Source: Paraspadella gotoi (taxonomy: Eukaryota; Chaetognatha). From it: DNA of 64,000 nt. The notes beneath the pieces are model-generated. The model did no database searches. It had not been told where the DNA came from and was given only the letters and a program-made list of their open reading frames with translations. Location of the stretch: NCBI GenBank assembly GCA_051294375.1, contig CM119267.1, positions 7,544,683 to 7,608,682 of the forward strand. The letters run 5' to 3'. Below are positions 52,298 through 64,000 of this stretch, piece by piece. Positions within the stretch are counted from its first letter, which is position 1; every line of letters begins with the position of its first letter. A program made the position numbers and the translations under genes.

Positions 52298-52762
52298 TCA
52301 CTGTTTTTCTGGACAGATCGGATCATGCATTGCTGCGGAGAGTCCAAGCCAGTCTACCACTCGGTTGAAAGGGTCTTCTGACGAAGGGGTTTTGTCGAGA
52401 TTCCAACTCGTCACGGAGGAGAATTTCCCCGTGACACTTCCATTGTGCATTATCAAGCCCTGATAAATAACAAAAAGAAACAATAAGTAACAATAATAAG
52501 CAATGGAAAATTTTAAAAATTGGGCGACCTCATAATCGTTCGGGAGATCGACGCTCTGCCCGTTGAGCGATCTCCCACGGAAGGACGCGTCAAGTAATTC
52601 CTTTCCCCCTTGCAAGCTGCTCCTTCGTACAGTTGTCTCGAAATATTCATCTATTTTGGCCGGACCCGAGTAGTCAATCGAAAAAGGCATGTGTTGCACC
52701 TTTTTTTCCGCAACTAAAGAAGGATTCAAATCCAGTCGCGCTTCAGTCCGTTCCTCGTTCAT
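52298..52762 (-). CDS. RNASEH2C: Ribonuclease H2 subunit C
   Basis: Non-catalytic subunit of RNase H2, which removes ribonucleotides and RNA:DNA hybrids from the genome. Two exons (52529..52762, 52298..52459) give 131 residues (human 164). The family pattern is MPFSIDYSGPAKIDEYF, then SFRGRSLNGQSVDLPNDYE, then GKFSSVTSWNLDKTP and a final VVDWLGLSAAMH. The ATG at 52,762 comes eight bases after GTTTCGTCACAG. The hydrophobic stretch between the exons is intron sequence, not a membrane segment. Confidence 0.9.
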   Translation of the reverse strand: MNEERTEARLDLNPSLVAEKKVQHMPFSIDYSGPAKIDEYFETTVRRSSLQGGKELLDASFRGRSLNGQSVDLPNDYEVAQFLKFSIAYYCYLLFLFVIYQGLIMHNGSVTGKFSSVTSWNLDKTPSSEDPFNRVVDWLGLSAAMHDPICPEKQ

Positions 52763-54264
52763 CCTTTCTTCTGTGACGAAACAAAATAATTGCAATAATA
52801 TACAAATCAAAGGTTTTCGTTTAGAAAGATGGAATCGCAGAAAAGTAGAATGAAACCCTATAAAACTGATAACATAACTCGACTTTACACAAGATATAAA
52901 TTAAATCACTTCAAAAACTACTCCAGGATCAACCGCGAATATAAAAAAAAAAAACGAACGTGCAATGTACGGAAGATTAAATTTAGGCTAAGTGTTATGT
53001 TTCCATTGAGCCAAGCTCTAAGGGTATATCAAAACTACACACGACCAAGACTTCAATTTTCATAAGGAAGGAGGGAAAAAAGATTGGTTGCGACGGTTTT
53101 CTTCCTTTTCTGCGCAATCTCTCTCTCTCGGAGAAAATATCGAGGGGGGGGAGGGAAAGAGTCATAATTTGTTGACAAACGTATAAAAAGAGAGCGGGCG
53201 GCGCTGGAATTGGGAGAGATTTTAAGGGGACCCAGTGATAAAAATGATATCATAAGCTTAAGGGTCTATCATCAAAGGAATTTGAATGGTGATAGTCATT
53301 AATTTTTCTTTGCACGGGAAAGTGGCAAAAAAATTCCTATCTCTTATTGTAGCGGAAACAAAAATTTAATAATTATGAAAAAAAAATTTAGTTGACTCTA
53401 CCTAAATATTTATATAATCCATTATTTTATTTTTGCATTAGAAAGTATTTTTTACTAAATTCCAATTTTTTATTTTTTACTGTACAAAGCTATAATTTTA
53501 GGTTTAAGCCTCATTGAACAAAGGCTTTACAAGACTAATATTTTTATATTTTTATATTTACTTAAAAGCAGATAAATCAAACCTAAATTCTATTCTTACA
53601 GAAACAAAACTGTAATAATTATTAATTAATATTCATATTCATCCCTTAAATGTATAATTAAACTATATTGATTCCTAATTATAACAATTAAAAATTTAGC
53701 AAAAGTACAGAATCTTTCTCTTCTTTTTATATTTATATTACTTCAAAGAGTTTTATTTTTATCCAATTAACAGAATCATTTGAAAAGAAAGTTTAAATAA
53801 AATCAGTCGATACCTTAAATTTTGATTCATTCCTAGTTTTTTTTCTTATAAATTTTTTGTTAAAAGCTGAAAATCTTTTTAAAATTAGATCTTACCCTTT
53901 TTTGGAAAAAAAAAATTTTAAACTTGAAAAAGATTTTCTTCTTACCGATTTTTTAAAGAAAATTAAGCTCGCTGATTTTATCGAATTTTTTAACTACTTT
54001 CCCAAATGATTATAGAAGAAAAAATTATATGATCAGAACCAGCTTAAGTTAAAGGGTCAAACGTTATGTTTTCAGCTTTTTACCCCCCCTGTTCACTTGG
54101 TCCCCTTAATAGGAGAGATAAACGTGAAGAGCCAACTCAGTTCCGATGCGAAGAAACCCTGAGATTTTTTTTTTCTCGCTCGAACAGAAGCCGAGGTGCC
54201 CTTGATCACAGATGACGAACCCCGGTGAAAAAAGGGGAGAAAATAAGCATGACAACGAATCAAA
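52763..54264. other. AT-rich spacer between SETD1 and RNASEH2C
   Basis: This 1.5-kb region is among the most AT-rich of the window, with long A/T runs (53,300-54,020) and a GA/CT-rich patch at 53,085-53,160. I see no exon, RNA gene or repeat matching other parts of the window. It probably holds the SETD1 3'UTR, none of which overlaps a coding frame. Confidence 0.45.
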
Positions 54265-57200
54265 TCAGTTCAAGAATCCGCGGCAATTGATGGCGCCGCA
54301 GAGGCACTTGATCTTCTCCTCCTCAATGGGGAACTTGTAGTCGTACGTGATTTCCTCGTTAACGTCGATGGCGACCTTGGAGTAGATGACGATCTTCTTG
54401 GCGCCCTCCACGGAGATGACTTTAGCGTAACACGTCGGATCGCAACAATGGTTGATGAAACGGGCCAAGTTTCCAAACTTGGTCGCGTCGATCACTGAAA
54501 GAGTGACAGTAAAAAAACTTAAACACAATTTTTGTCTTCGAACCTTGGGATACTTTTGAAAGTTTTTGTCCTAAATTAAACCGATAAACGTCTTAAGCTT
54601 GCAATTTTCGAAAAAAAAAAAAGGTTCAATCATCTCACTGACCCGTGTCCCTTTCGACGCGGAAGAAGTAGCTGCTCCCAATGCCCTGGCGCCCGTATTT
54701 CTTTTCGCGCATATCGGCGACGGGCAAGCGTATGACTTCACCCGTGTATTCTATGATCATCTCCTCGGGCGCGATCGGCTCCAGAGCAAAAAGGCCCCAG
54801 TCGTGGATTTGACTCCTAGAAACGGTTAAAACTCAAAATGGTAAGTTGTCCCTAATTATTATTTACTAATTATCATAAAACTCATCTTACCGAGCGAACC
54901 GCAGGTGTTTTTTCCTCAGTTTGAGTTGACTGAATTTAAACAGTTCGTTGAAATCATCGCCCAAGACGGAGGCGTATCGCCGCTGATTGGACCGCGCCTC
55001 TCTAGAAATGAGAGCCACAGACCTAGCCTTCTCTTTAAGCAATTTTGCCTCCTCTTCGGCGCCCATCTCATCGGCGCCCATGCCGATCATTGTCGGCACG
55101 GCCGAATGAGTCACGTATGTGGTCTTATCCTGTTTACGCTGCTTGTAGTATCCCTCTGATCTCGCGCTGCCGGTTGAATGCTTAAGGATCAGCCTTTCTT
55201 TACGTCGTTCCTTTCTCGTAGGATCAGGGACAAGCGTAGGACAATGGGGTACCCAGGTGACCTCGTTGAGCCACGGGGCGCGGTTGAGCGCTTCGTCTTG
55301 CGAGAGGAACATCTCATAGACTCGATGAAGGAATTCAGTGTCCTCCGCGTCGATGCCGCGGACGAGAAAGTCGTAAAATATTTTGAGCTCTTCCTCCAAT
55401 GACCGTGGCTTGTAGATAGGCTTTGGAAGCGGCCGCGCAGCGACTTTGTTAGAAAGAAGCCGGGCAACAGCCGCCGCTTCCGATCGCGAGGATGAAAGGG
55501 CGATGGCGGACGGTTCTACATAACTTCGCGACGGCTCTCGTGAAGAAGGTGCCGGCGACGGAGAAGTCCACTCGGAAAACTTGGGCGGCGTTTTCGAAAC
55601 AGTCTGTGCGTCCCATTCGGTGAACACTTCCAGTTTGACTGTCTTTCGAGGTGGAGTGCCCGCTGAAAAAGCGAAAATTCTTTGATCAAGAAATGCCTAA
55701 AAGCAAGAAAGATCAATAAAACTCGTTATTACCCGTCGGGAAAGGAGAGTTTTCTTTGTTGCCCGTTCGTGTTTCTTCCTTCCGCTTTCTCCCGCGCGAC
55801 TTTTGATGCGCAGCCTGCATCTCGGAAGGCGGATCCGGATCTGCAGGCGGGAGGCAGTAGGCGTGATCCCAGACAACGTTGGGCTCTTGCTTTTTTCCAG
55901 CGTCTGAAGAAGAACAGAATAACATTAGTCTCGGTATTTTTAAAAGAAAATCGGTAAATTAGTTTTTTTATGCGATCACTTATTTTATCGTAAAAATTGA
56001 AAGAAAGAAAACGTAACTAACCCGTTGATTTTTTCACGCAGCTATCAACCTCCGACGCGCTCTCATTTAAATCGGACGAGGAATCTTTCACACCAGAGTA
56101 ATCGTGATCCGTCATTACCGGTCGCCTGTCTTTCTTGACATCCTTCTTGTTCGTTTCTCGCGAAGAAGCTGCGGAGGTACCCTTGATCTCTTTTGGCAAT
56201 CCGCTTTCCTTCTCGGAAGCGTCCAAGTGCTGGAAATGCTGAGATACCCATTTGCCTTGGTTTTCGACAAATGACTCCAGTTTCTGCCCTGGTTGATCCA
56301 AATTGGATCGCTGATCGAAAGAAAACTTAGAAGGCAGGTCTGAAGCTGTTGAGGCAGTTAAGGCGGCGTTGGGATGAAAACCGGGAGTAGTTGGAGTGGG
56401 GGGTACAGCATTTTCGCAGCTATCCACAGCAGCGGAGACCAGCGACGGAACGGGGCTGTTCACCGGACTGGCGTCGGCCGACGGTTTTAAAGAAGAATCT
56501 GCCGCATCCGAGTCGAATACGGCTTCATCGCGATCGGCATCATTGGCATTTGGCTCATTCGTCGGGTCAGCCCGATCCTCCGCTTTGTTCGTCTCCAATG
56601 CCTCCAATTTGGATTTGACTCTCTCCGGCTCTTCTTTTTCTTTTTCATTCAACACGTCTTCTTCCGCCTCTTCTTCCGACTCTTCCACTCGTCGCTTACT
56701 TGGAGTTGACTCCTCAAACTCTTCGTCGCTCGAGGAAACGCTTGTAGCTTCATCCTCTGAAGATGACGAAGATGATGATGTAGAGGAAGCCCTCCTCCTC
56801 AATGGCTTTTTTTCGACGAGGGGTTTCGACGTCACCACTTCCTCTACCGGTTCATCCTCCTCTTCCTCGCTACTACTCGCGCTGCTTTCGCTTGAATAAA
56901 CTCGACGTCGCTCTCTCGTTCTCCTCTCTTTCTTCGTTTCTTTTTCCCTCTCCGCCCTTCTCTTTTTCCTCTCCTCCCTGTCAGACTCCTCATCCGACTC
57001 TTTTCTCGCCTCGTCGTCGTCGACTCGCTGAGGCGACGCCGGTCGTTTACGAATTCGGAAACTTGGGAGTTTGTTGAATCCGGCACCTCGCAGACCCAGG
57101 AATCCGCCCGCGGCCTGTTGTCCTCGAAAAGGATCGACCGAGGACCAGGCGGTGCGCGTTGAAATATCCTGAGAGGACTCGAGGCGATCAAGGGACTGAG

Positions 57201-60200
57201 AAAGCGAGGTAGTCCTCTCCGCTGGGGCCGTCGTCGTCGACTCCGAAGGCGTCGTCGACGTCGTCGTTGTTGTTGTTGTTCCCATAGAAGCGCTCGTGGA
57301 GTTTGTCGTCGACGATCGTTTATGCGATTTTTCATTGTCGTCGTACCACACGTCGAGCAGTTTGTAAGCAGCGTTCTCGATCATTCGGCGGTTAAGGTCT
57401 TTGTTCATGACGGCCTTAAGATCGACGGCAAGCAGAGTCACCGCTTTGTCGATCGTCTTTTCCTGAGGATCGACGGAAGGCACTGACAGAGGTAGGCGCG
57501 GAAGGGTCGGCGGGGGCGGTTGCTGTGTGGGTGGAGGCCACATCGGAGGTTTAGGTGGAAAGTAACCGGGCTGATGGTGATGGTGCCCGGCGATGCGCGC
57601 CTCCATGTTTTGCGCCCATGTGGCGTGGTAAGACATGTAGTCTGTGGCCGAAGGGGGCGTCACGGTTGTTGAGGATATGTGAGGTACCGGAATAGGGGGA
57701 ACCGGGGGGAGGGGAGGGTGAGTGGGCATAGGCGGAGGTTGGGTGCCGGGAGGGACGATTGGGCTCGGATGGTGAGGTTGGGCGGGGGTAGATGAGTCAC
57801 AGGGCGTAGTAGTCACGTGGGGGGAGACGGAGGATGCTAACGAGTCTGCCTCGGCCATCGTTGCGCAGCCCTGTCGTTGTGGCGGCGTCATTGTCTTTTG
57901 CTGCGGTGTTAAACCGCCGCGAGGGGAGGAGGACGACGAAGACGCCAGCGCGACAATCGGAGGAACTGGTCCACGTCGTATCGCCGCGGGCGGTGGTGCC
58001 TCCCGCTTGTGCATTTCCGCATCACCGTCGGAACTCATTCTGTCTTCGACGTCCATGTCACTTCCCGACATTTCGCCATCCTCTCGCTCCGACGCCGACC
58101 GGAAACGATCGCCGTTGGGAGTGGAGACCCGCGTCGAAGTGTCTGCCGCGCGGCGCCTCACTTCCGATTTTGGCATTGGCTCCTCGTACCTCACAGAAGA
58201 TGATACCTCAGCCGAAGCGACAACAATACCTTCGGACGCTCTCGTTTCCGACGGGGTTCGCCCAGATGTATCGTCCCTATGTCGAAAATCGCGGTGGAGT
58301 ACCGACTCCGGCGTCGTCGTCGTCGGTGAAAACGCGGTCGTTGCCGAGTTGTTGCTCAACTTGGGCCGCATCTCGCATTTCCCAGGCGGGGACGAGAAAT
58401 CGTCCAATGTTGTATCGGCGACGTCGCCCCCGCCCTTGACTCCCGCCCCATCGCTGTCGCTCCGATTCAAAAGACTTGCGATCCTGGAGGATGAAAAATC
58501 AATTTTGTACAAAAACAAATTTTCTAAGAAAACACGTATTTTTTTATATACCATCATTTCACGCGCAAAAACTCGGAGTGTAAAGTTTTGATTGAAAAAA
58601 AAAAAGTGTCAATTTAATTAATCCTAATTCCAAGACTCCCAAGAGACACCGACCTCGATTCGAGGCTCTCATGCCTTTCGTCCTTTTCCTCTTCGCTGCT
58701 GACGCTGGGGTGGGAGTCACGGGTGGGACGTCGTCCATCCCACGAATCTTTAGGGGCGAAGCCAAGTCTGTAAGAGGGGGTGAATTAATTACTACTATTC
58801 TAATTATTTCTTCATAGATTTAAAAAAAAAAGTCGGGAATGTTTACCTATCTTCGGGACTTTTGCCCCTCGCGTATTCTTCGTCTCGAGTGATGAGATCT
58901 CGATCACGCTTCTTACGGTACTCCATCTCTTGTTGAATCATTCGTTGCCGATTCTCTTTATGATTGGAAGAATAAACGTCGTTTCTGGTGAGGGAAAGAG
59001 GGGGGAGGGAGAACTTTAATGGGAAATTCTTTCAGAAAAATTTATAGAATAACAATAAGAAATTAAAGCATTGTACAGTGTAAAAAGCATAATATCGAAC
59101 CTGTCGGACTCCGGTCTCCGATCCGATCTTTCAACGTCTCTTCGATGATGATAACGATCCCTGTCTCTTCTTCTCCGCTCCGAATCGTAATCTCTGTCTC
59201 TCTCCCTCTCCCGCTCTCTTTCCCTGTCTCTGTCTCTCTCCCTCTCCGCGTCCCGATAGCCCCTGCGATGATAGTAGTCGTCTCGATCGACCGGGTACGA
59301 CTCTTCGTGGTGATTGTAACGCGAAGAATGGTAGGCCGGGGGTTCAGACGGCGGAGGGCGGTAGGGCTGAGCCATCGGGGGCGGGCCGGGCGGCGCACTG
59401 GATGGCGGTGGGAACGAGTTTGGAGGAGGGGGAAGTGGATAAGCGTGGGAAGGGGGTGGCAGGTGCGTGGGAGGTAAGGGATAGCCGGGTGGTGGGATGG
59501 CAGGGTGAGGTATGGGCCCAGAGGCAGGGGGCGGAGGATGAGAAGGAGGATGGGGAGGCGGTGGGTGTGGCTGAGAAGCGGGATAGACGGGAGGATAGGG
59601 AGAGTATTCGCCACCGTAAGGCGGAGGTGGAGCCGCCGTAAACGGAGATGGCATCGGTTGAGGAGGAGGAGCTGGGGGCGTGGCGACCGTATTCGCAGGA
59701 TAGGCGGACGCGGTGGAATATCCAGAATCTGTAAAAAAATACAAACAAGAATGAAAACACTGTGTATTATGTAAGTAAAAAAGTGGGGACAACATTCGAA
59801 ATTGAACGTAGTATCTAAGAAAAGAATAAAGTTTGAAATCGTAAACGGACAAAATATCACAAACCCGAAATCTGAGACTGAGGAGTGATCTGAACAGAAG
59901 GGATCGGAGGCGATGGGGGACGAGCGGGCGGCGTCTTCTTCGACGTCGATGACGACGATTTGGACGCGAGCTTCCGAGGGCCGACGCCGCCTTCTCGCCA
60001 CATCGGAACCGGCTCGTACTTCTTTTCTTGACGCATCAGTTGATCGTAAAGCGTCTTTCGTTTGGCGCCTGTTGATATTACGAATAATTAATTATTAATA
60101 TTATGACAAAATTAATAACTTTCAAACAATTTGAAGTAGCGAAACTCGTGCGAATCACCGAGGATTTTCGCGGATCCACCAAAGACTCTTTTGAACTCAT

Positions 60201-60225
60201 ATCTATAAACGTTTCCGTTTTCAAT

Positions 60226-60292
<67 letters not shown>

Positions 60293-61344
60293 TGATTATT
60301 GATTGTTCATTTATTCGTTTCTATTTCAGGCCTTTTAGAGCACCGTTATTATTTGCCATTAAGCTGGTGTAAGAATGCGATGATCATTTGACCGGCCCTG
60401 CCGTCGCTTTGTGTGCCTCTCTCTCGTTACAGATCCACTCATTAAGGTTGCCTTCCGTGGTCGACCCGGCCGCTCGCACAGAACTCCTTTCGTGGCTGGC
60501 CCTGTGGGCAATCACCGATGCGCTGTCGCGCCGTGCAGCCTCACAAAAAAAAAAGACAAAAAAATCCTTACCCCCCGTGTCGATGTAGACACGCATAACG
60601 CTTCCCATCTTTTCCTGCTGGTCCAATTTTTCGGCACAATGACGGGCCGACCGTACGCTCGTAAAGATGGCCTGGCAAGCGAGAGAGAAAGTCTGGAGTA
60701 GACGACATCTTAAGTCCCTCTCTCGGTTCAAACGACGCAACCCAACTCACTTTCCCCAAACCGATGCTTTTCCCCGAGAGAGTGCTGTGGTAGATCTTGA
60801 CTTCGTCGAGGCTCCCGAATTTGGAGCACATCTTTCGCAGGAAAACGTCGTCGATGTTGTCGTTGAGATTGGAGAAAGTGAGCTCCCGCGGAGGAACGTG
60901 ACCGATGTAGTTGACATCAATCTACAAATAGGGCGAAAAAAGAAGTATTGGAGAAAAACTAATTCAATTTCAGAGTTTAATAATGAACCTTAAACTTTGG
61001 CAGCGGTAAATCCATAGACGACTTGTGCGCGAAATGCTTCTGAACACGAGACCGAGGGTCTCTCAGGACAGGGGGCGCCTCCATGGGGTCCGAAGGGAGA
61101 CCATCGTAGCGGTATATCTTAGAAAATCCTTTCCTAAATTTGGTTGAGACGTAAAATAAAGTTGAAAAAGTTTAACCCTAGACGAAAAAGGAAATAGTAG
61201 AACGTAGGATACGTCCTAGCGCTCTTACCCGCGCAATAGGGGATCCGTCATCAGTTTGTATGCCGCGAATTTTCTGGCGCGAGACAAATTTTGGCCGAGG
61301 GCGTGATGATCCGCCGTCAGTCCGTTGTGACCTTGATGCTCCAT
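54265..61344 (-). CDS. SETD1: Histone H3K4 methyltransferase SETD1 (COMPASS catalytic subunit)
   Basis: Writes H3K4 methylation at promoters within COMPASS. Thirteen exons (61229..61344, 60989..61133, 60751..60921, 60572..60671, 59865..60068, 59101..59728, 58847..58984, 58654..58767, 56022..58483, 55733..55903, 54891..55662, 54643..54815, 54265..54494) join in frame to 1807 residues. An N-terminal RRM is split over three exons ([16 protein letters not shown] ... VRVYIDTGG pattern). Proline-rich and RD/RE-rich regions follow, with a very long serine/acidic exon. The nSET segment precedes the SET domain: [32 protein letters not shown], and post-[16 protein letters not shown] at the terminus. 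It is the single SETD1A/B equivalent. The intron after the RRM (60,069-60,571) contains an interspersed repeat and an (AAT)n tract. Confidence 0.96.
60133..60393 (-). repeat. Interspersed repeat copy 2, in a SETD1 intron
   Basis: Same family as 45,979-46,180. It begins GAAGTAGCGAAACTCGTGCG and ends GCGATGATCATTTGACC. Both copies lie in introns in the same orientation relative to their host gene. An (AAT)n expansion in the middle accounts for its greater length. Confidence 0.85.
60226..60291 (+). repeat. (AAT)n microsatellite
   Basis: About 21 uninterrupted trinucleotide units inside repeat copy 2. The other copy has only a few ATT units at the same place, so the tract expanded after insertion. 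Confidence 0.95.
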
Positions 61345-61721
61345 GGTAATTATAGCAAACACAACGAAAAAGTTGATTTTTACGCGCGAAAAAAGTGCGT
61401 CCCTTTATTATTATTACTATTGACTAGTTATGTTGAGGATTTTTATCATAGTTTCAAAGCCGAACGCAAAAAAAAGCGATAAAATTTCATCATCGACGCG
61501 ACCCACTGAGATCCAGCGTCGGCTGATCGTCACCGAATTAATGAGTCAATCATCTGAATGCGGAAGGAAAATGAATATTATTTTTATTTTTGCGTTTTTT
61601 TTTTTTAAACAAATTTTTAAACAAATTTTCAAACATTTCCAGGGAAAACAACTACTGTAGAAATTCTTCGTTTTAATTCGTATGCACACTCGAAAAACAG
61701 AGGGTCTCAAAAATGACGATT
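61345..61721. other. Spacer between RPS13 and SETD1
   Basis: AT-rich 377-base spacer without exons. It contains the short RPS13 3'UTR and the SETD1 leader. Confidence 0.5.
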
Positions 61722-62624
61722 CTAAGCGACGAGCGCCGACGCTGTGGACGATTCGTACTTCCACGTGGGCGGCAGAACGCGTTTGGTCTTGAAGTAACGC
61801 GCCAGGCGGTGGATTCGCGATTCGACCAGGATGAGGCGAAACTTTGCATCCCGGTCCTGACAATAAGACGGGAGTGGCACGGTGGGGCGCGAGGGCGACG
61901 GAGGGTGGTGGGGGGGGGAAGAAGGAAACGCGTGTTAGTATGGCCGTCTCTGGTCGTGAGCCATTCGACAGTGGCGAACTGGGAATCGTTAGCGTACACC
62001 GTCGTAACGCGACGCACCAGAGAGGCCTTAGCTTGCTCATGAAGAGATATGTATATATTATATCTACCTCGACCCCACCCGCGATCTTAATGTATCTTGC
62101 GTGGATAGAGTCGGGTCATTTAATAGAATTTTTTACGCCGGACTGATTATGTTATTAACTATCTCGTGCAAGTCCAAGAAAAAGCCTAACCCGCACCTTT
62201 CTATTCCGCTCGAGATGCTTCCTGATCGAGACGGCCTTTTTGATCATGTGATATAGATCTTCGGGGATTTCCGAGGCGAGACCCTTGGCCTTGAGGATGC
62301 GAAGAACCTTGGTGCCAGTGACGAACTTGACCTGGGCGACGCCGTGAGAGTCGCGAAGAATGACGCCTATCTGCGACGGCGTCAACCCCTTTTTGGCCAA
62401 CTTGAAGATCTGTTCCTTGACATCGTCCGAAGACAGCTTGAGCCAGTTGGGCACGGAGCGCCTAGTTGGAGATTGAAAACGGGAATGTTGTTGCGAGATT
62501 TCAGTTATTAGAAGAATTTTTAACAAGTTCTTTTTCACAAAACGTACACGTATATAAACCAGAATTACCTGTAAGGCAGAGCGCTCTGCGAAATACCTTT
62601 TCCGGGAGCGTGCATACGACCCAT
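61722..62624 (-). CDS. RPS13: 40S ribosomal protein S13 (uS15)
   Basis: Small-subunit ribosomal protein. Three exons (62569..62624, 62197..62461, 61722..61856) encode exactly 151 residues, the universal length of the eukaryotic protein. The protein starts [19 protein letters not shown] and continues [37 protein letters not shown] and [20 protein letters not shown]. It ends [11 protein letters not shown]. Splice phases are consistent, and AGG is split across the first intron. The pyrimidine-rich sequence just upstream of the ATG fits a ribosomal-protein leader. It is the gene nearest the high-coordinate edge. Confidence 0.98.
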
Positions 62625-64000
62625 TTTAAAACTTTAAAAAATATATCTAAAAAGGAAAAGGAAATACTAAGATTGGATACGCTTAATATTTAAACAATTT
62701 TAATGAACCCTACGGTTAGAAATTAACATTCCAACTGTCAATGTAATATATGGATAATTTAGTTGAAACGAAAAACGTCCAAGTTTATATTCCATTACAT
62801 TTGACACAACTGAAGAATAGAACGCGGTCACCTGGGAGATTACAAATAAATAACGACAATAAGTAAACAAAGTTATATCACAACTAAAGGGGCAAGGGAT
62901 GGAATGCATAAATTTATGAACAGACGGGTTGTCAACGACAATTTTCTTAGTACAATTCTTAGCCGATAAAAAATAAATACGCCTCCATTGTTATGTTTTT
63001 AAGCGAAGAAATTTTATTTACTACATTCACCGAGTTAAGAAATGAATGGGATATGGAAAATTAATTAAATAATCAGCGGTTATTAAAATAAAACTTTCTT
63101 CGTCTATATAACTAAACTCAAAAACAAACTTTGTCAATAAATACGTTAAGATTTAAATTTGACTAACGAGAAAAAGCGGGACTCGTTAGATGCAATTGAG
63201 AGATGAAGAAATTCAGAGTAATGAAGTTAAAATGGACTGTTTCCGTCAAAACCACCGTCAGAATAGCAAATTGTCACTGTATTGACTCGTAAATACATAA
63301 CGAAACCACCAATCAAATAAAACTTTTAGTGACGTTAATACGCGAATAACATGTAGAAGTGCTATAAGAGTAAACTGGAAAAACGAAGGGAATGGAATAT
63401 TGTGAGTATCAGTATTGCGAAAGAGTGGAGTAAATATGAACTGGAGGGAAGAATGACTCGAATCAACATGTAGAATCCTATGGACTAATAGGAAAGGAAC
63501 TTGTTCTCCGAGTAACATTAAAATGTTAAGAAATTATTTTATCGCGAGAAACACCAGAAAACGATATTCCTTGATTATGTTTCGCTGAAAGAGATCAGTA
63601 ATCGTCTATCAAGTTGGAAGATCAAGTTCAAAAGAATTTTATAATAAACTCGAAAATATAAATGAGCAATTTGTCCATGGTCTCTTTTAATATAACACAT
63701 GATAGCTATTATCAACTAAACTTATATACTATTTCATCAGAGAGCATAAACGTTTTCCTTGTAAAAAAAAATACCATGGCACACATACCTCTAGTTTTTT
63801 GACTAAACTATCGTCATTTATTTTCAGGTTCATTACCGAACCATTTTCGATGACTGTAACAAGTGAAGCTGACATTCTCTAAATGCCAGCAACTAGTAGG
63901 AAAAATGTTAGAAAGAAACCAAATTACGGGAGTAAGCGTGAATTGTTTATGGCACGTGATTGTGAAGAACGAGAAACGTGTCGAAAATGCGACCAAGTTT
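62625..64000. other. Non-coding right edge of the window
   Basis: AT-rich sequence upstream of RPS13 with no convincing exon, RNA gene or repeat. It may be the RPS13 promoter and the 3' part of a further gene outside the window, or a long intron. Confidence 0.4.

Overview
The window is nuclear DNA of an intron-rich but compact eukaryote, almost certainly an animal. Most introns are 50-110 bases with GT..AG borders, and AT-rich intron and spacer DNA contrasts with GC-richer exons. The gene set points to a metazoan: a PIWI-clade Argonaute, a SETD1-type H3K4 methyltransferase, nibrin, the GNPTAB alpha/beta precursor of GlcNAc-1-phosphotransferase, an animal-type [2Fe-2S] ferrochelatase, renalase and signal peptide peptidase. 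A plant-like C2-phospholipase D and the very short introns suggest an early-branching or secondarily compact animal such as a sponge. The exact taxon cannot be fixed from this window.

I reconstructed 23 protein genes by joining exons at splice sites. For every complete gene the joined reading frame stays open from ATG to stop. All 23 lie on the minus strand. From high to low coordinate, which is the direction of transcription, they are: RPS13 (62,624), SETD1, RNASEH2C, an HMGB protein, PIWI, MALSU1, GNPTAB, nibrin, WDR70, a U1-like zinc-finger protein, ferrochelatase, a CCCH protein, signal peptide peptidase, GRHPR, a REX1BD protein, an SFT2 protein, an aldo-keto reductase, C2-PLD, renalase, a C2H2 protein, OGFOD1, EXOSC1 and the 5' end of an MRG15-like gene that leaves the window at position 1. 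Many neighbours are only 70-250 bases apart. Several start codons sit just 3' of a pyrimidine tract ending in AG. Together these suggest operon-like transcription with trans-splicing, or short 5'UTR introns.

The genes are mostly housekeeping and act in different pathways: chromatin and genome stability (MRG15, SETD1, nibrin, WDR70, HMGB, RNASEH2C), RNA processing and translation (EXOSC1, OGFOD1, RPS13, MALSU1, PIWI), secretory and lysosomal traffic (signal peptide peptidase, SFT2, GNPTAB) and metabolism (ferrochelatase, GRHPR, renalase, aldo-keto reductase, PLD).

The unusual DNA sits in the few long introns. The renalase intron carries a composite inverted-repeat element of about 2.4 kb (6,400-8,767). 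The zinc-finger gene intron carries a decayed Penelope-like element (26,488-28,120) with a hammerhead-like motif. The WDR70, MALSU1, PIWI and SETD1 introns carry short interspersed elements with terminal hairpins. Three introns use GC..AG borders. Longer spacers (42.7-43.8, 49.8-50.9, 52.8-54.3 and 62.6-64.0 kb) are AT-rich with no recognisable gene, except for one weak small-gene candidate.
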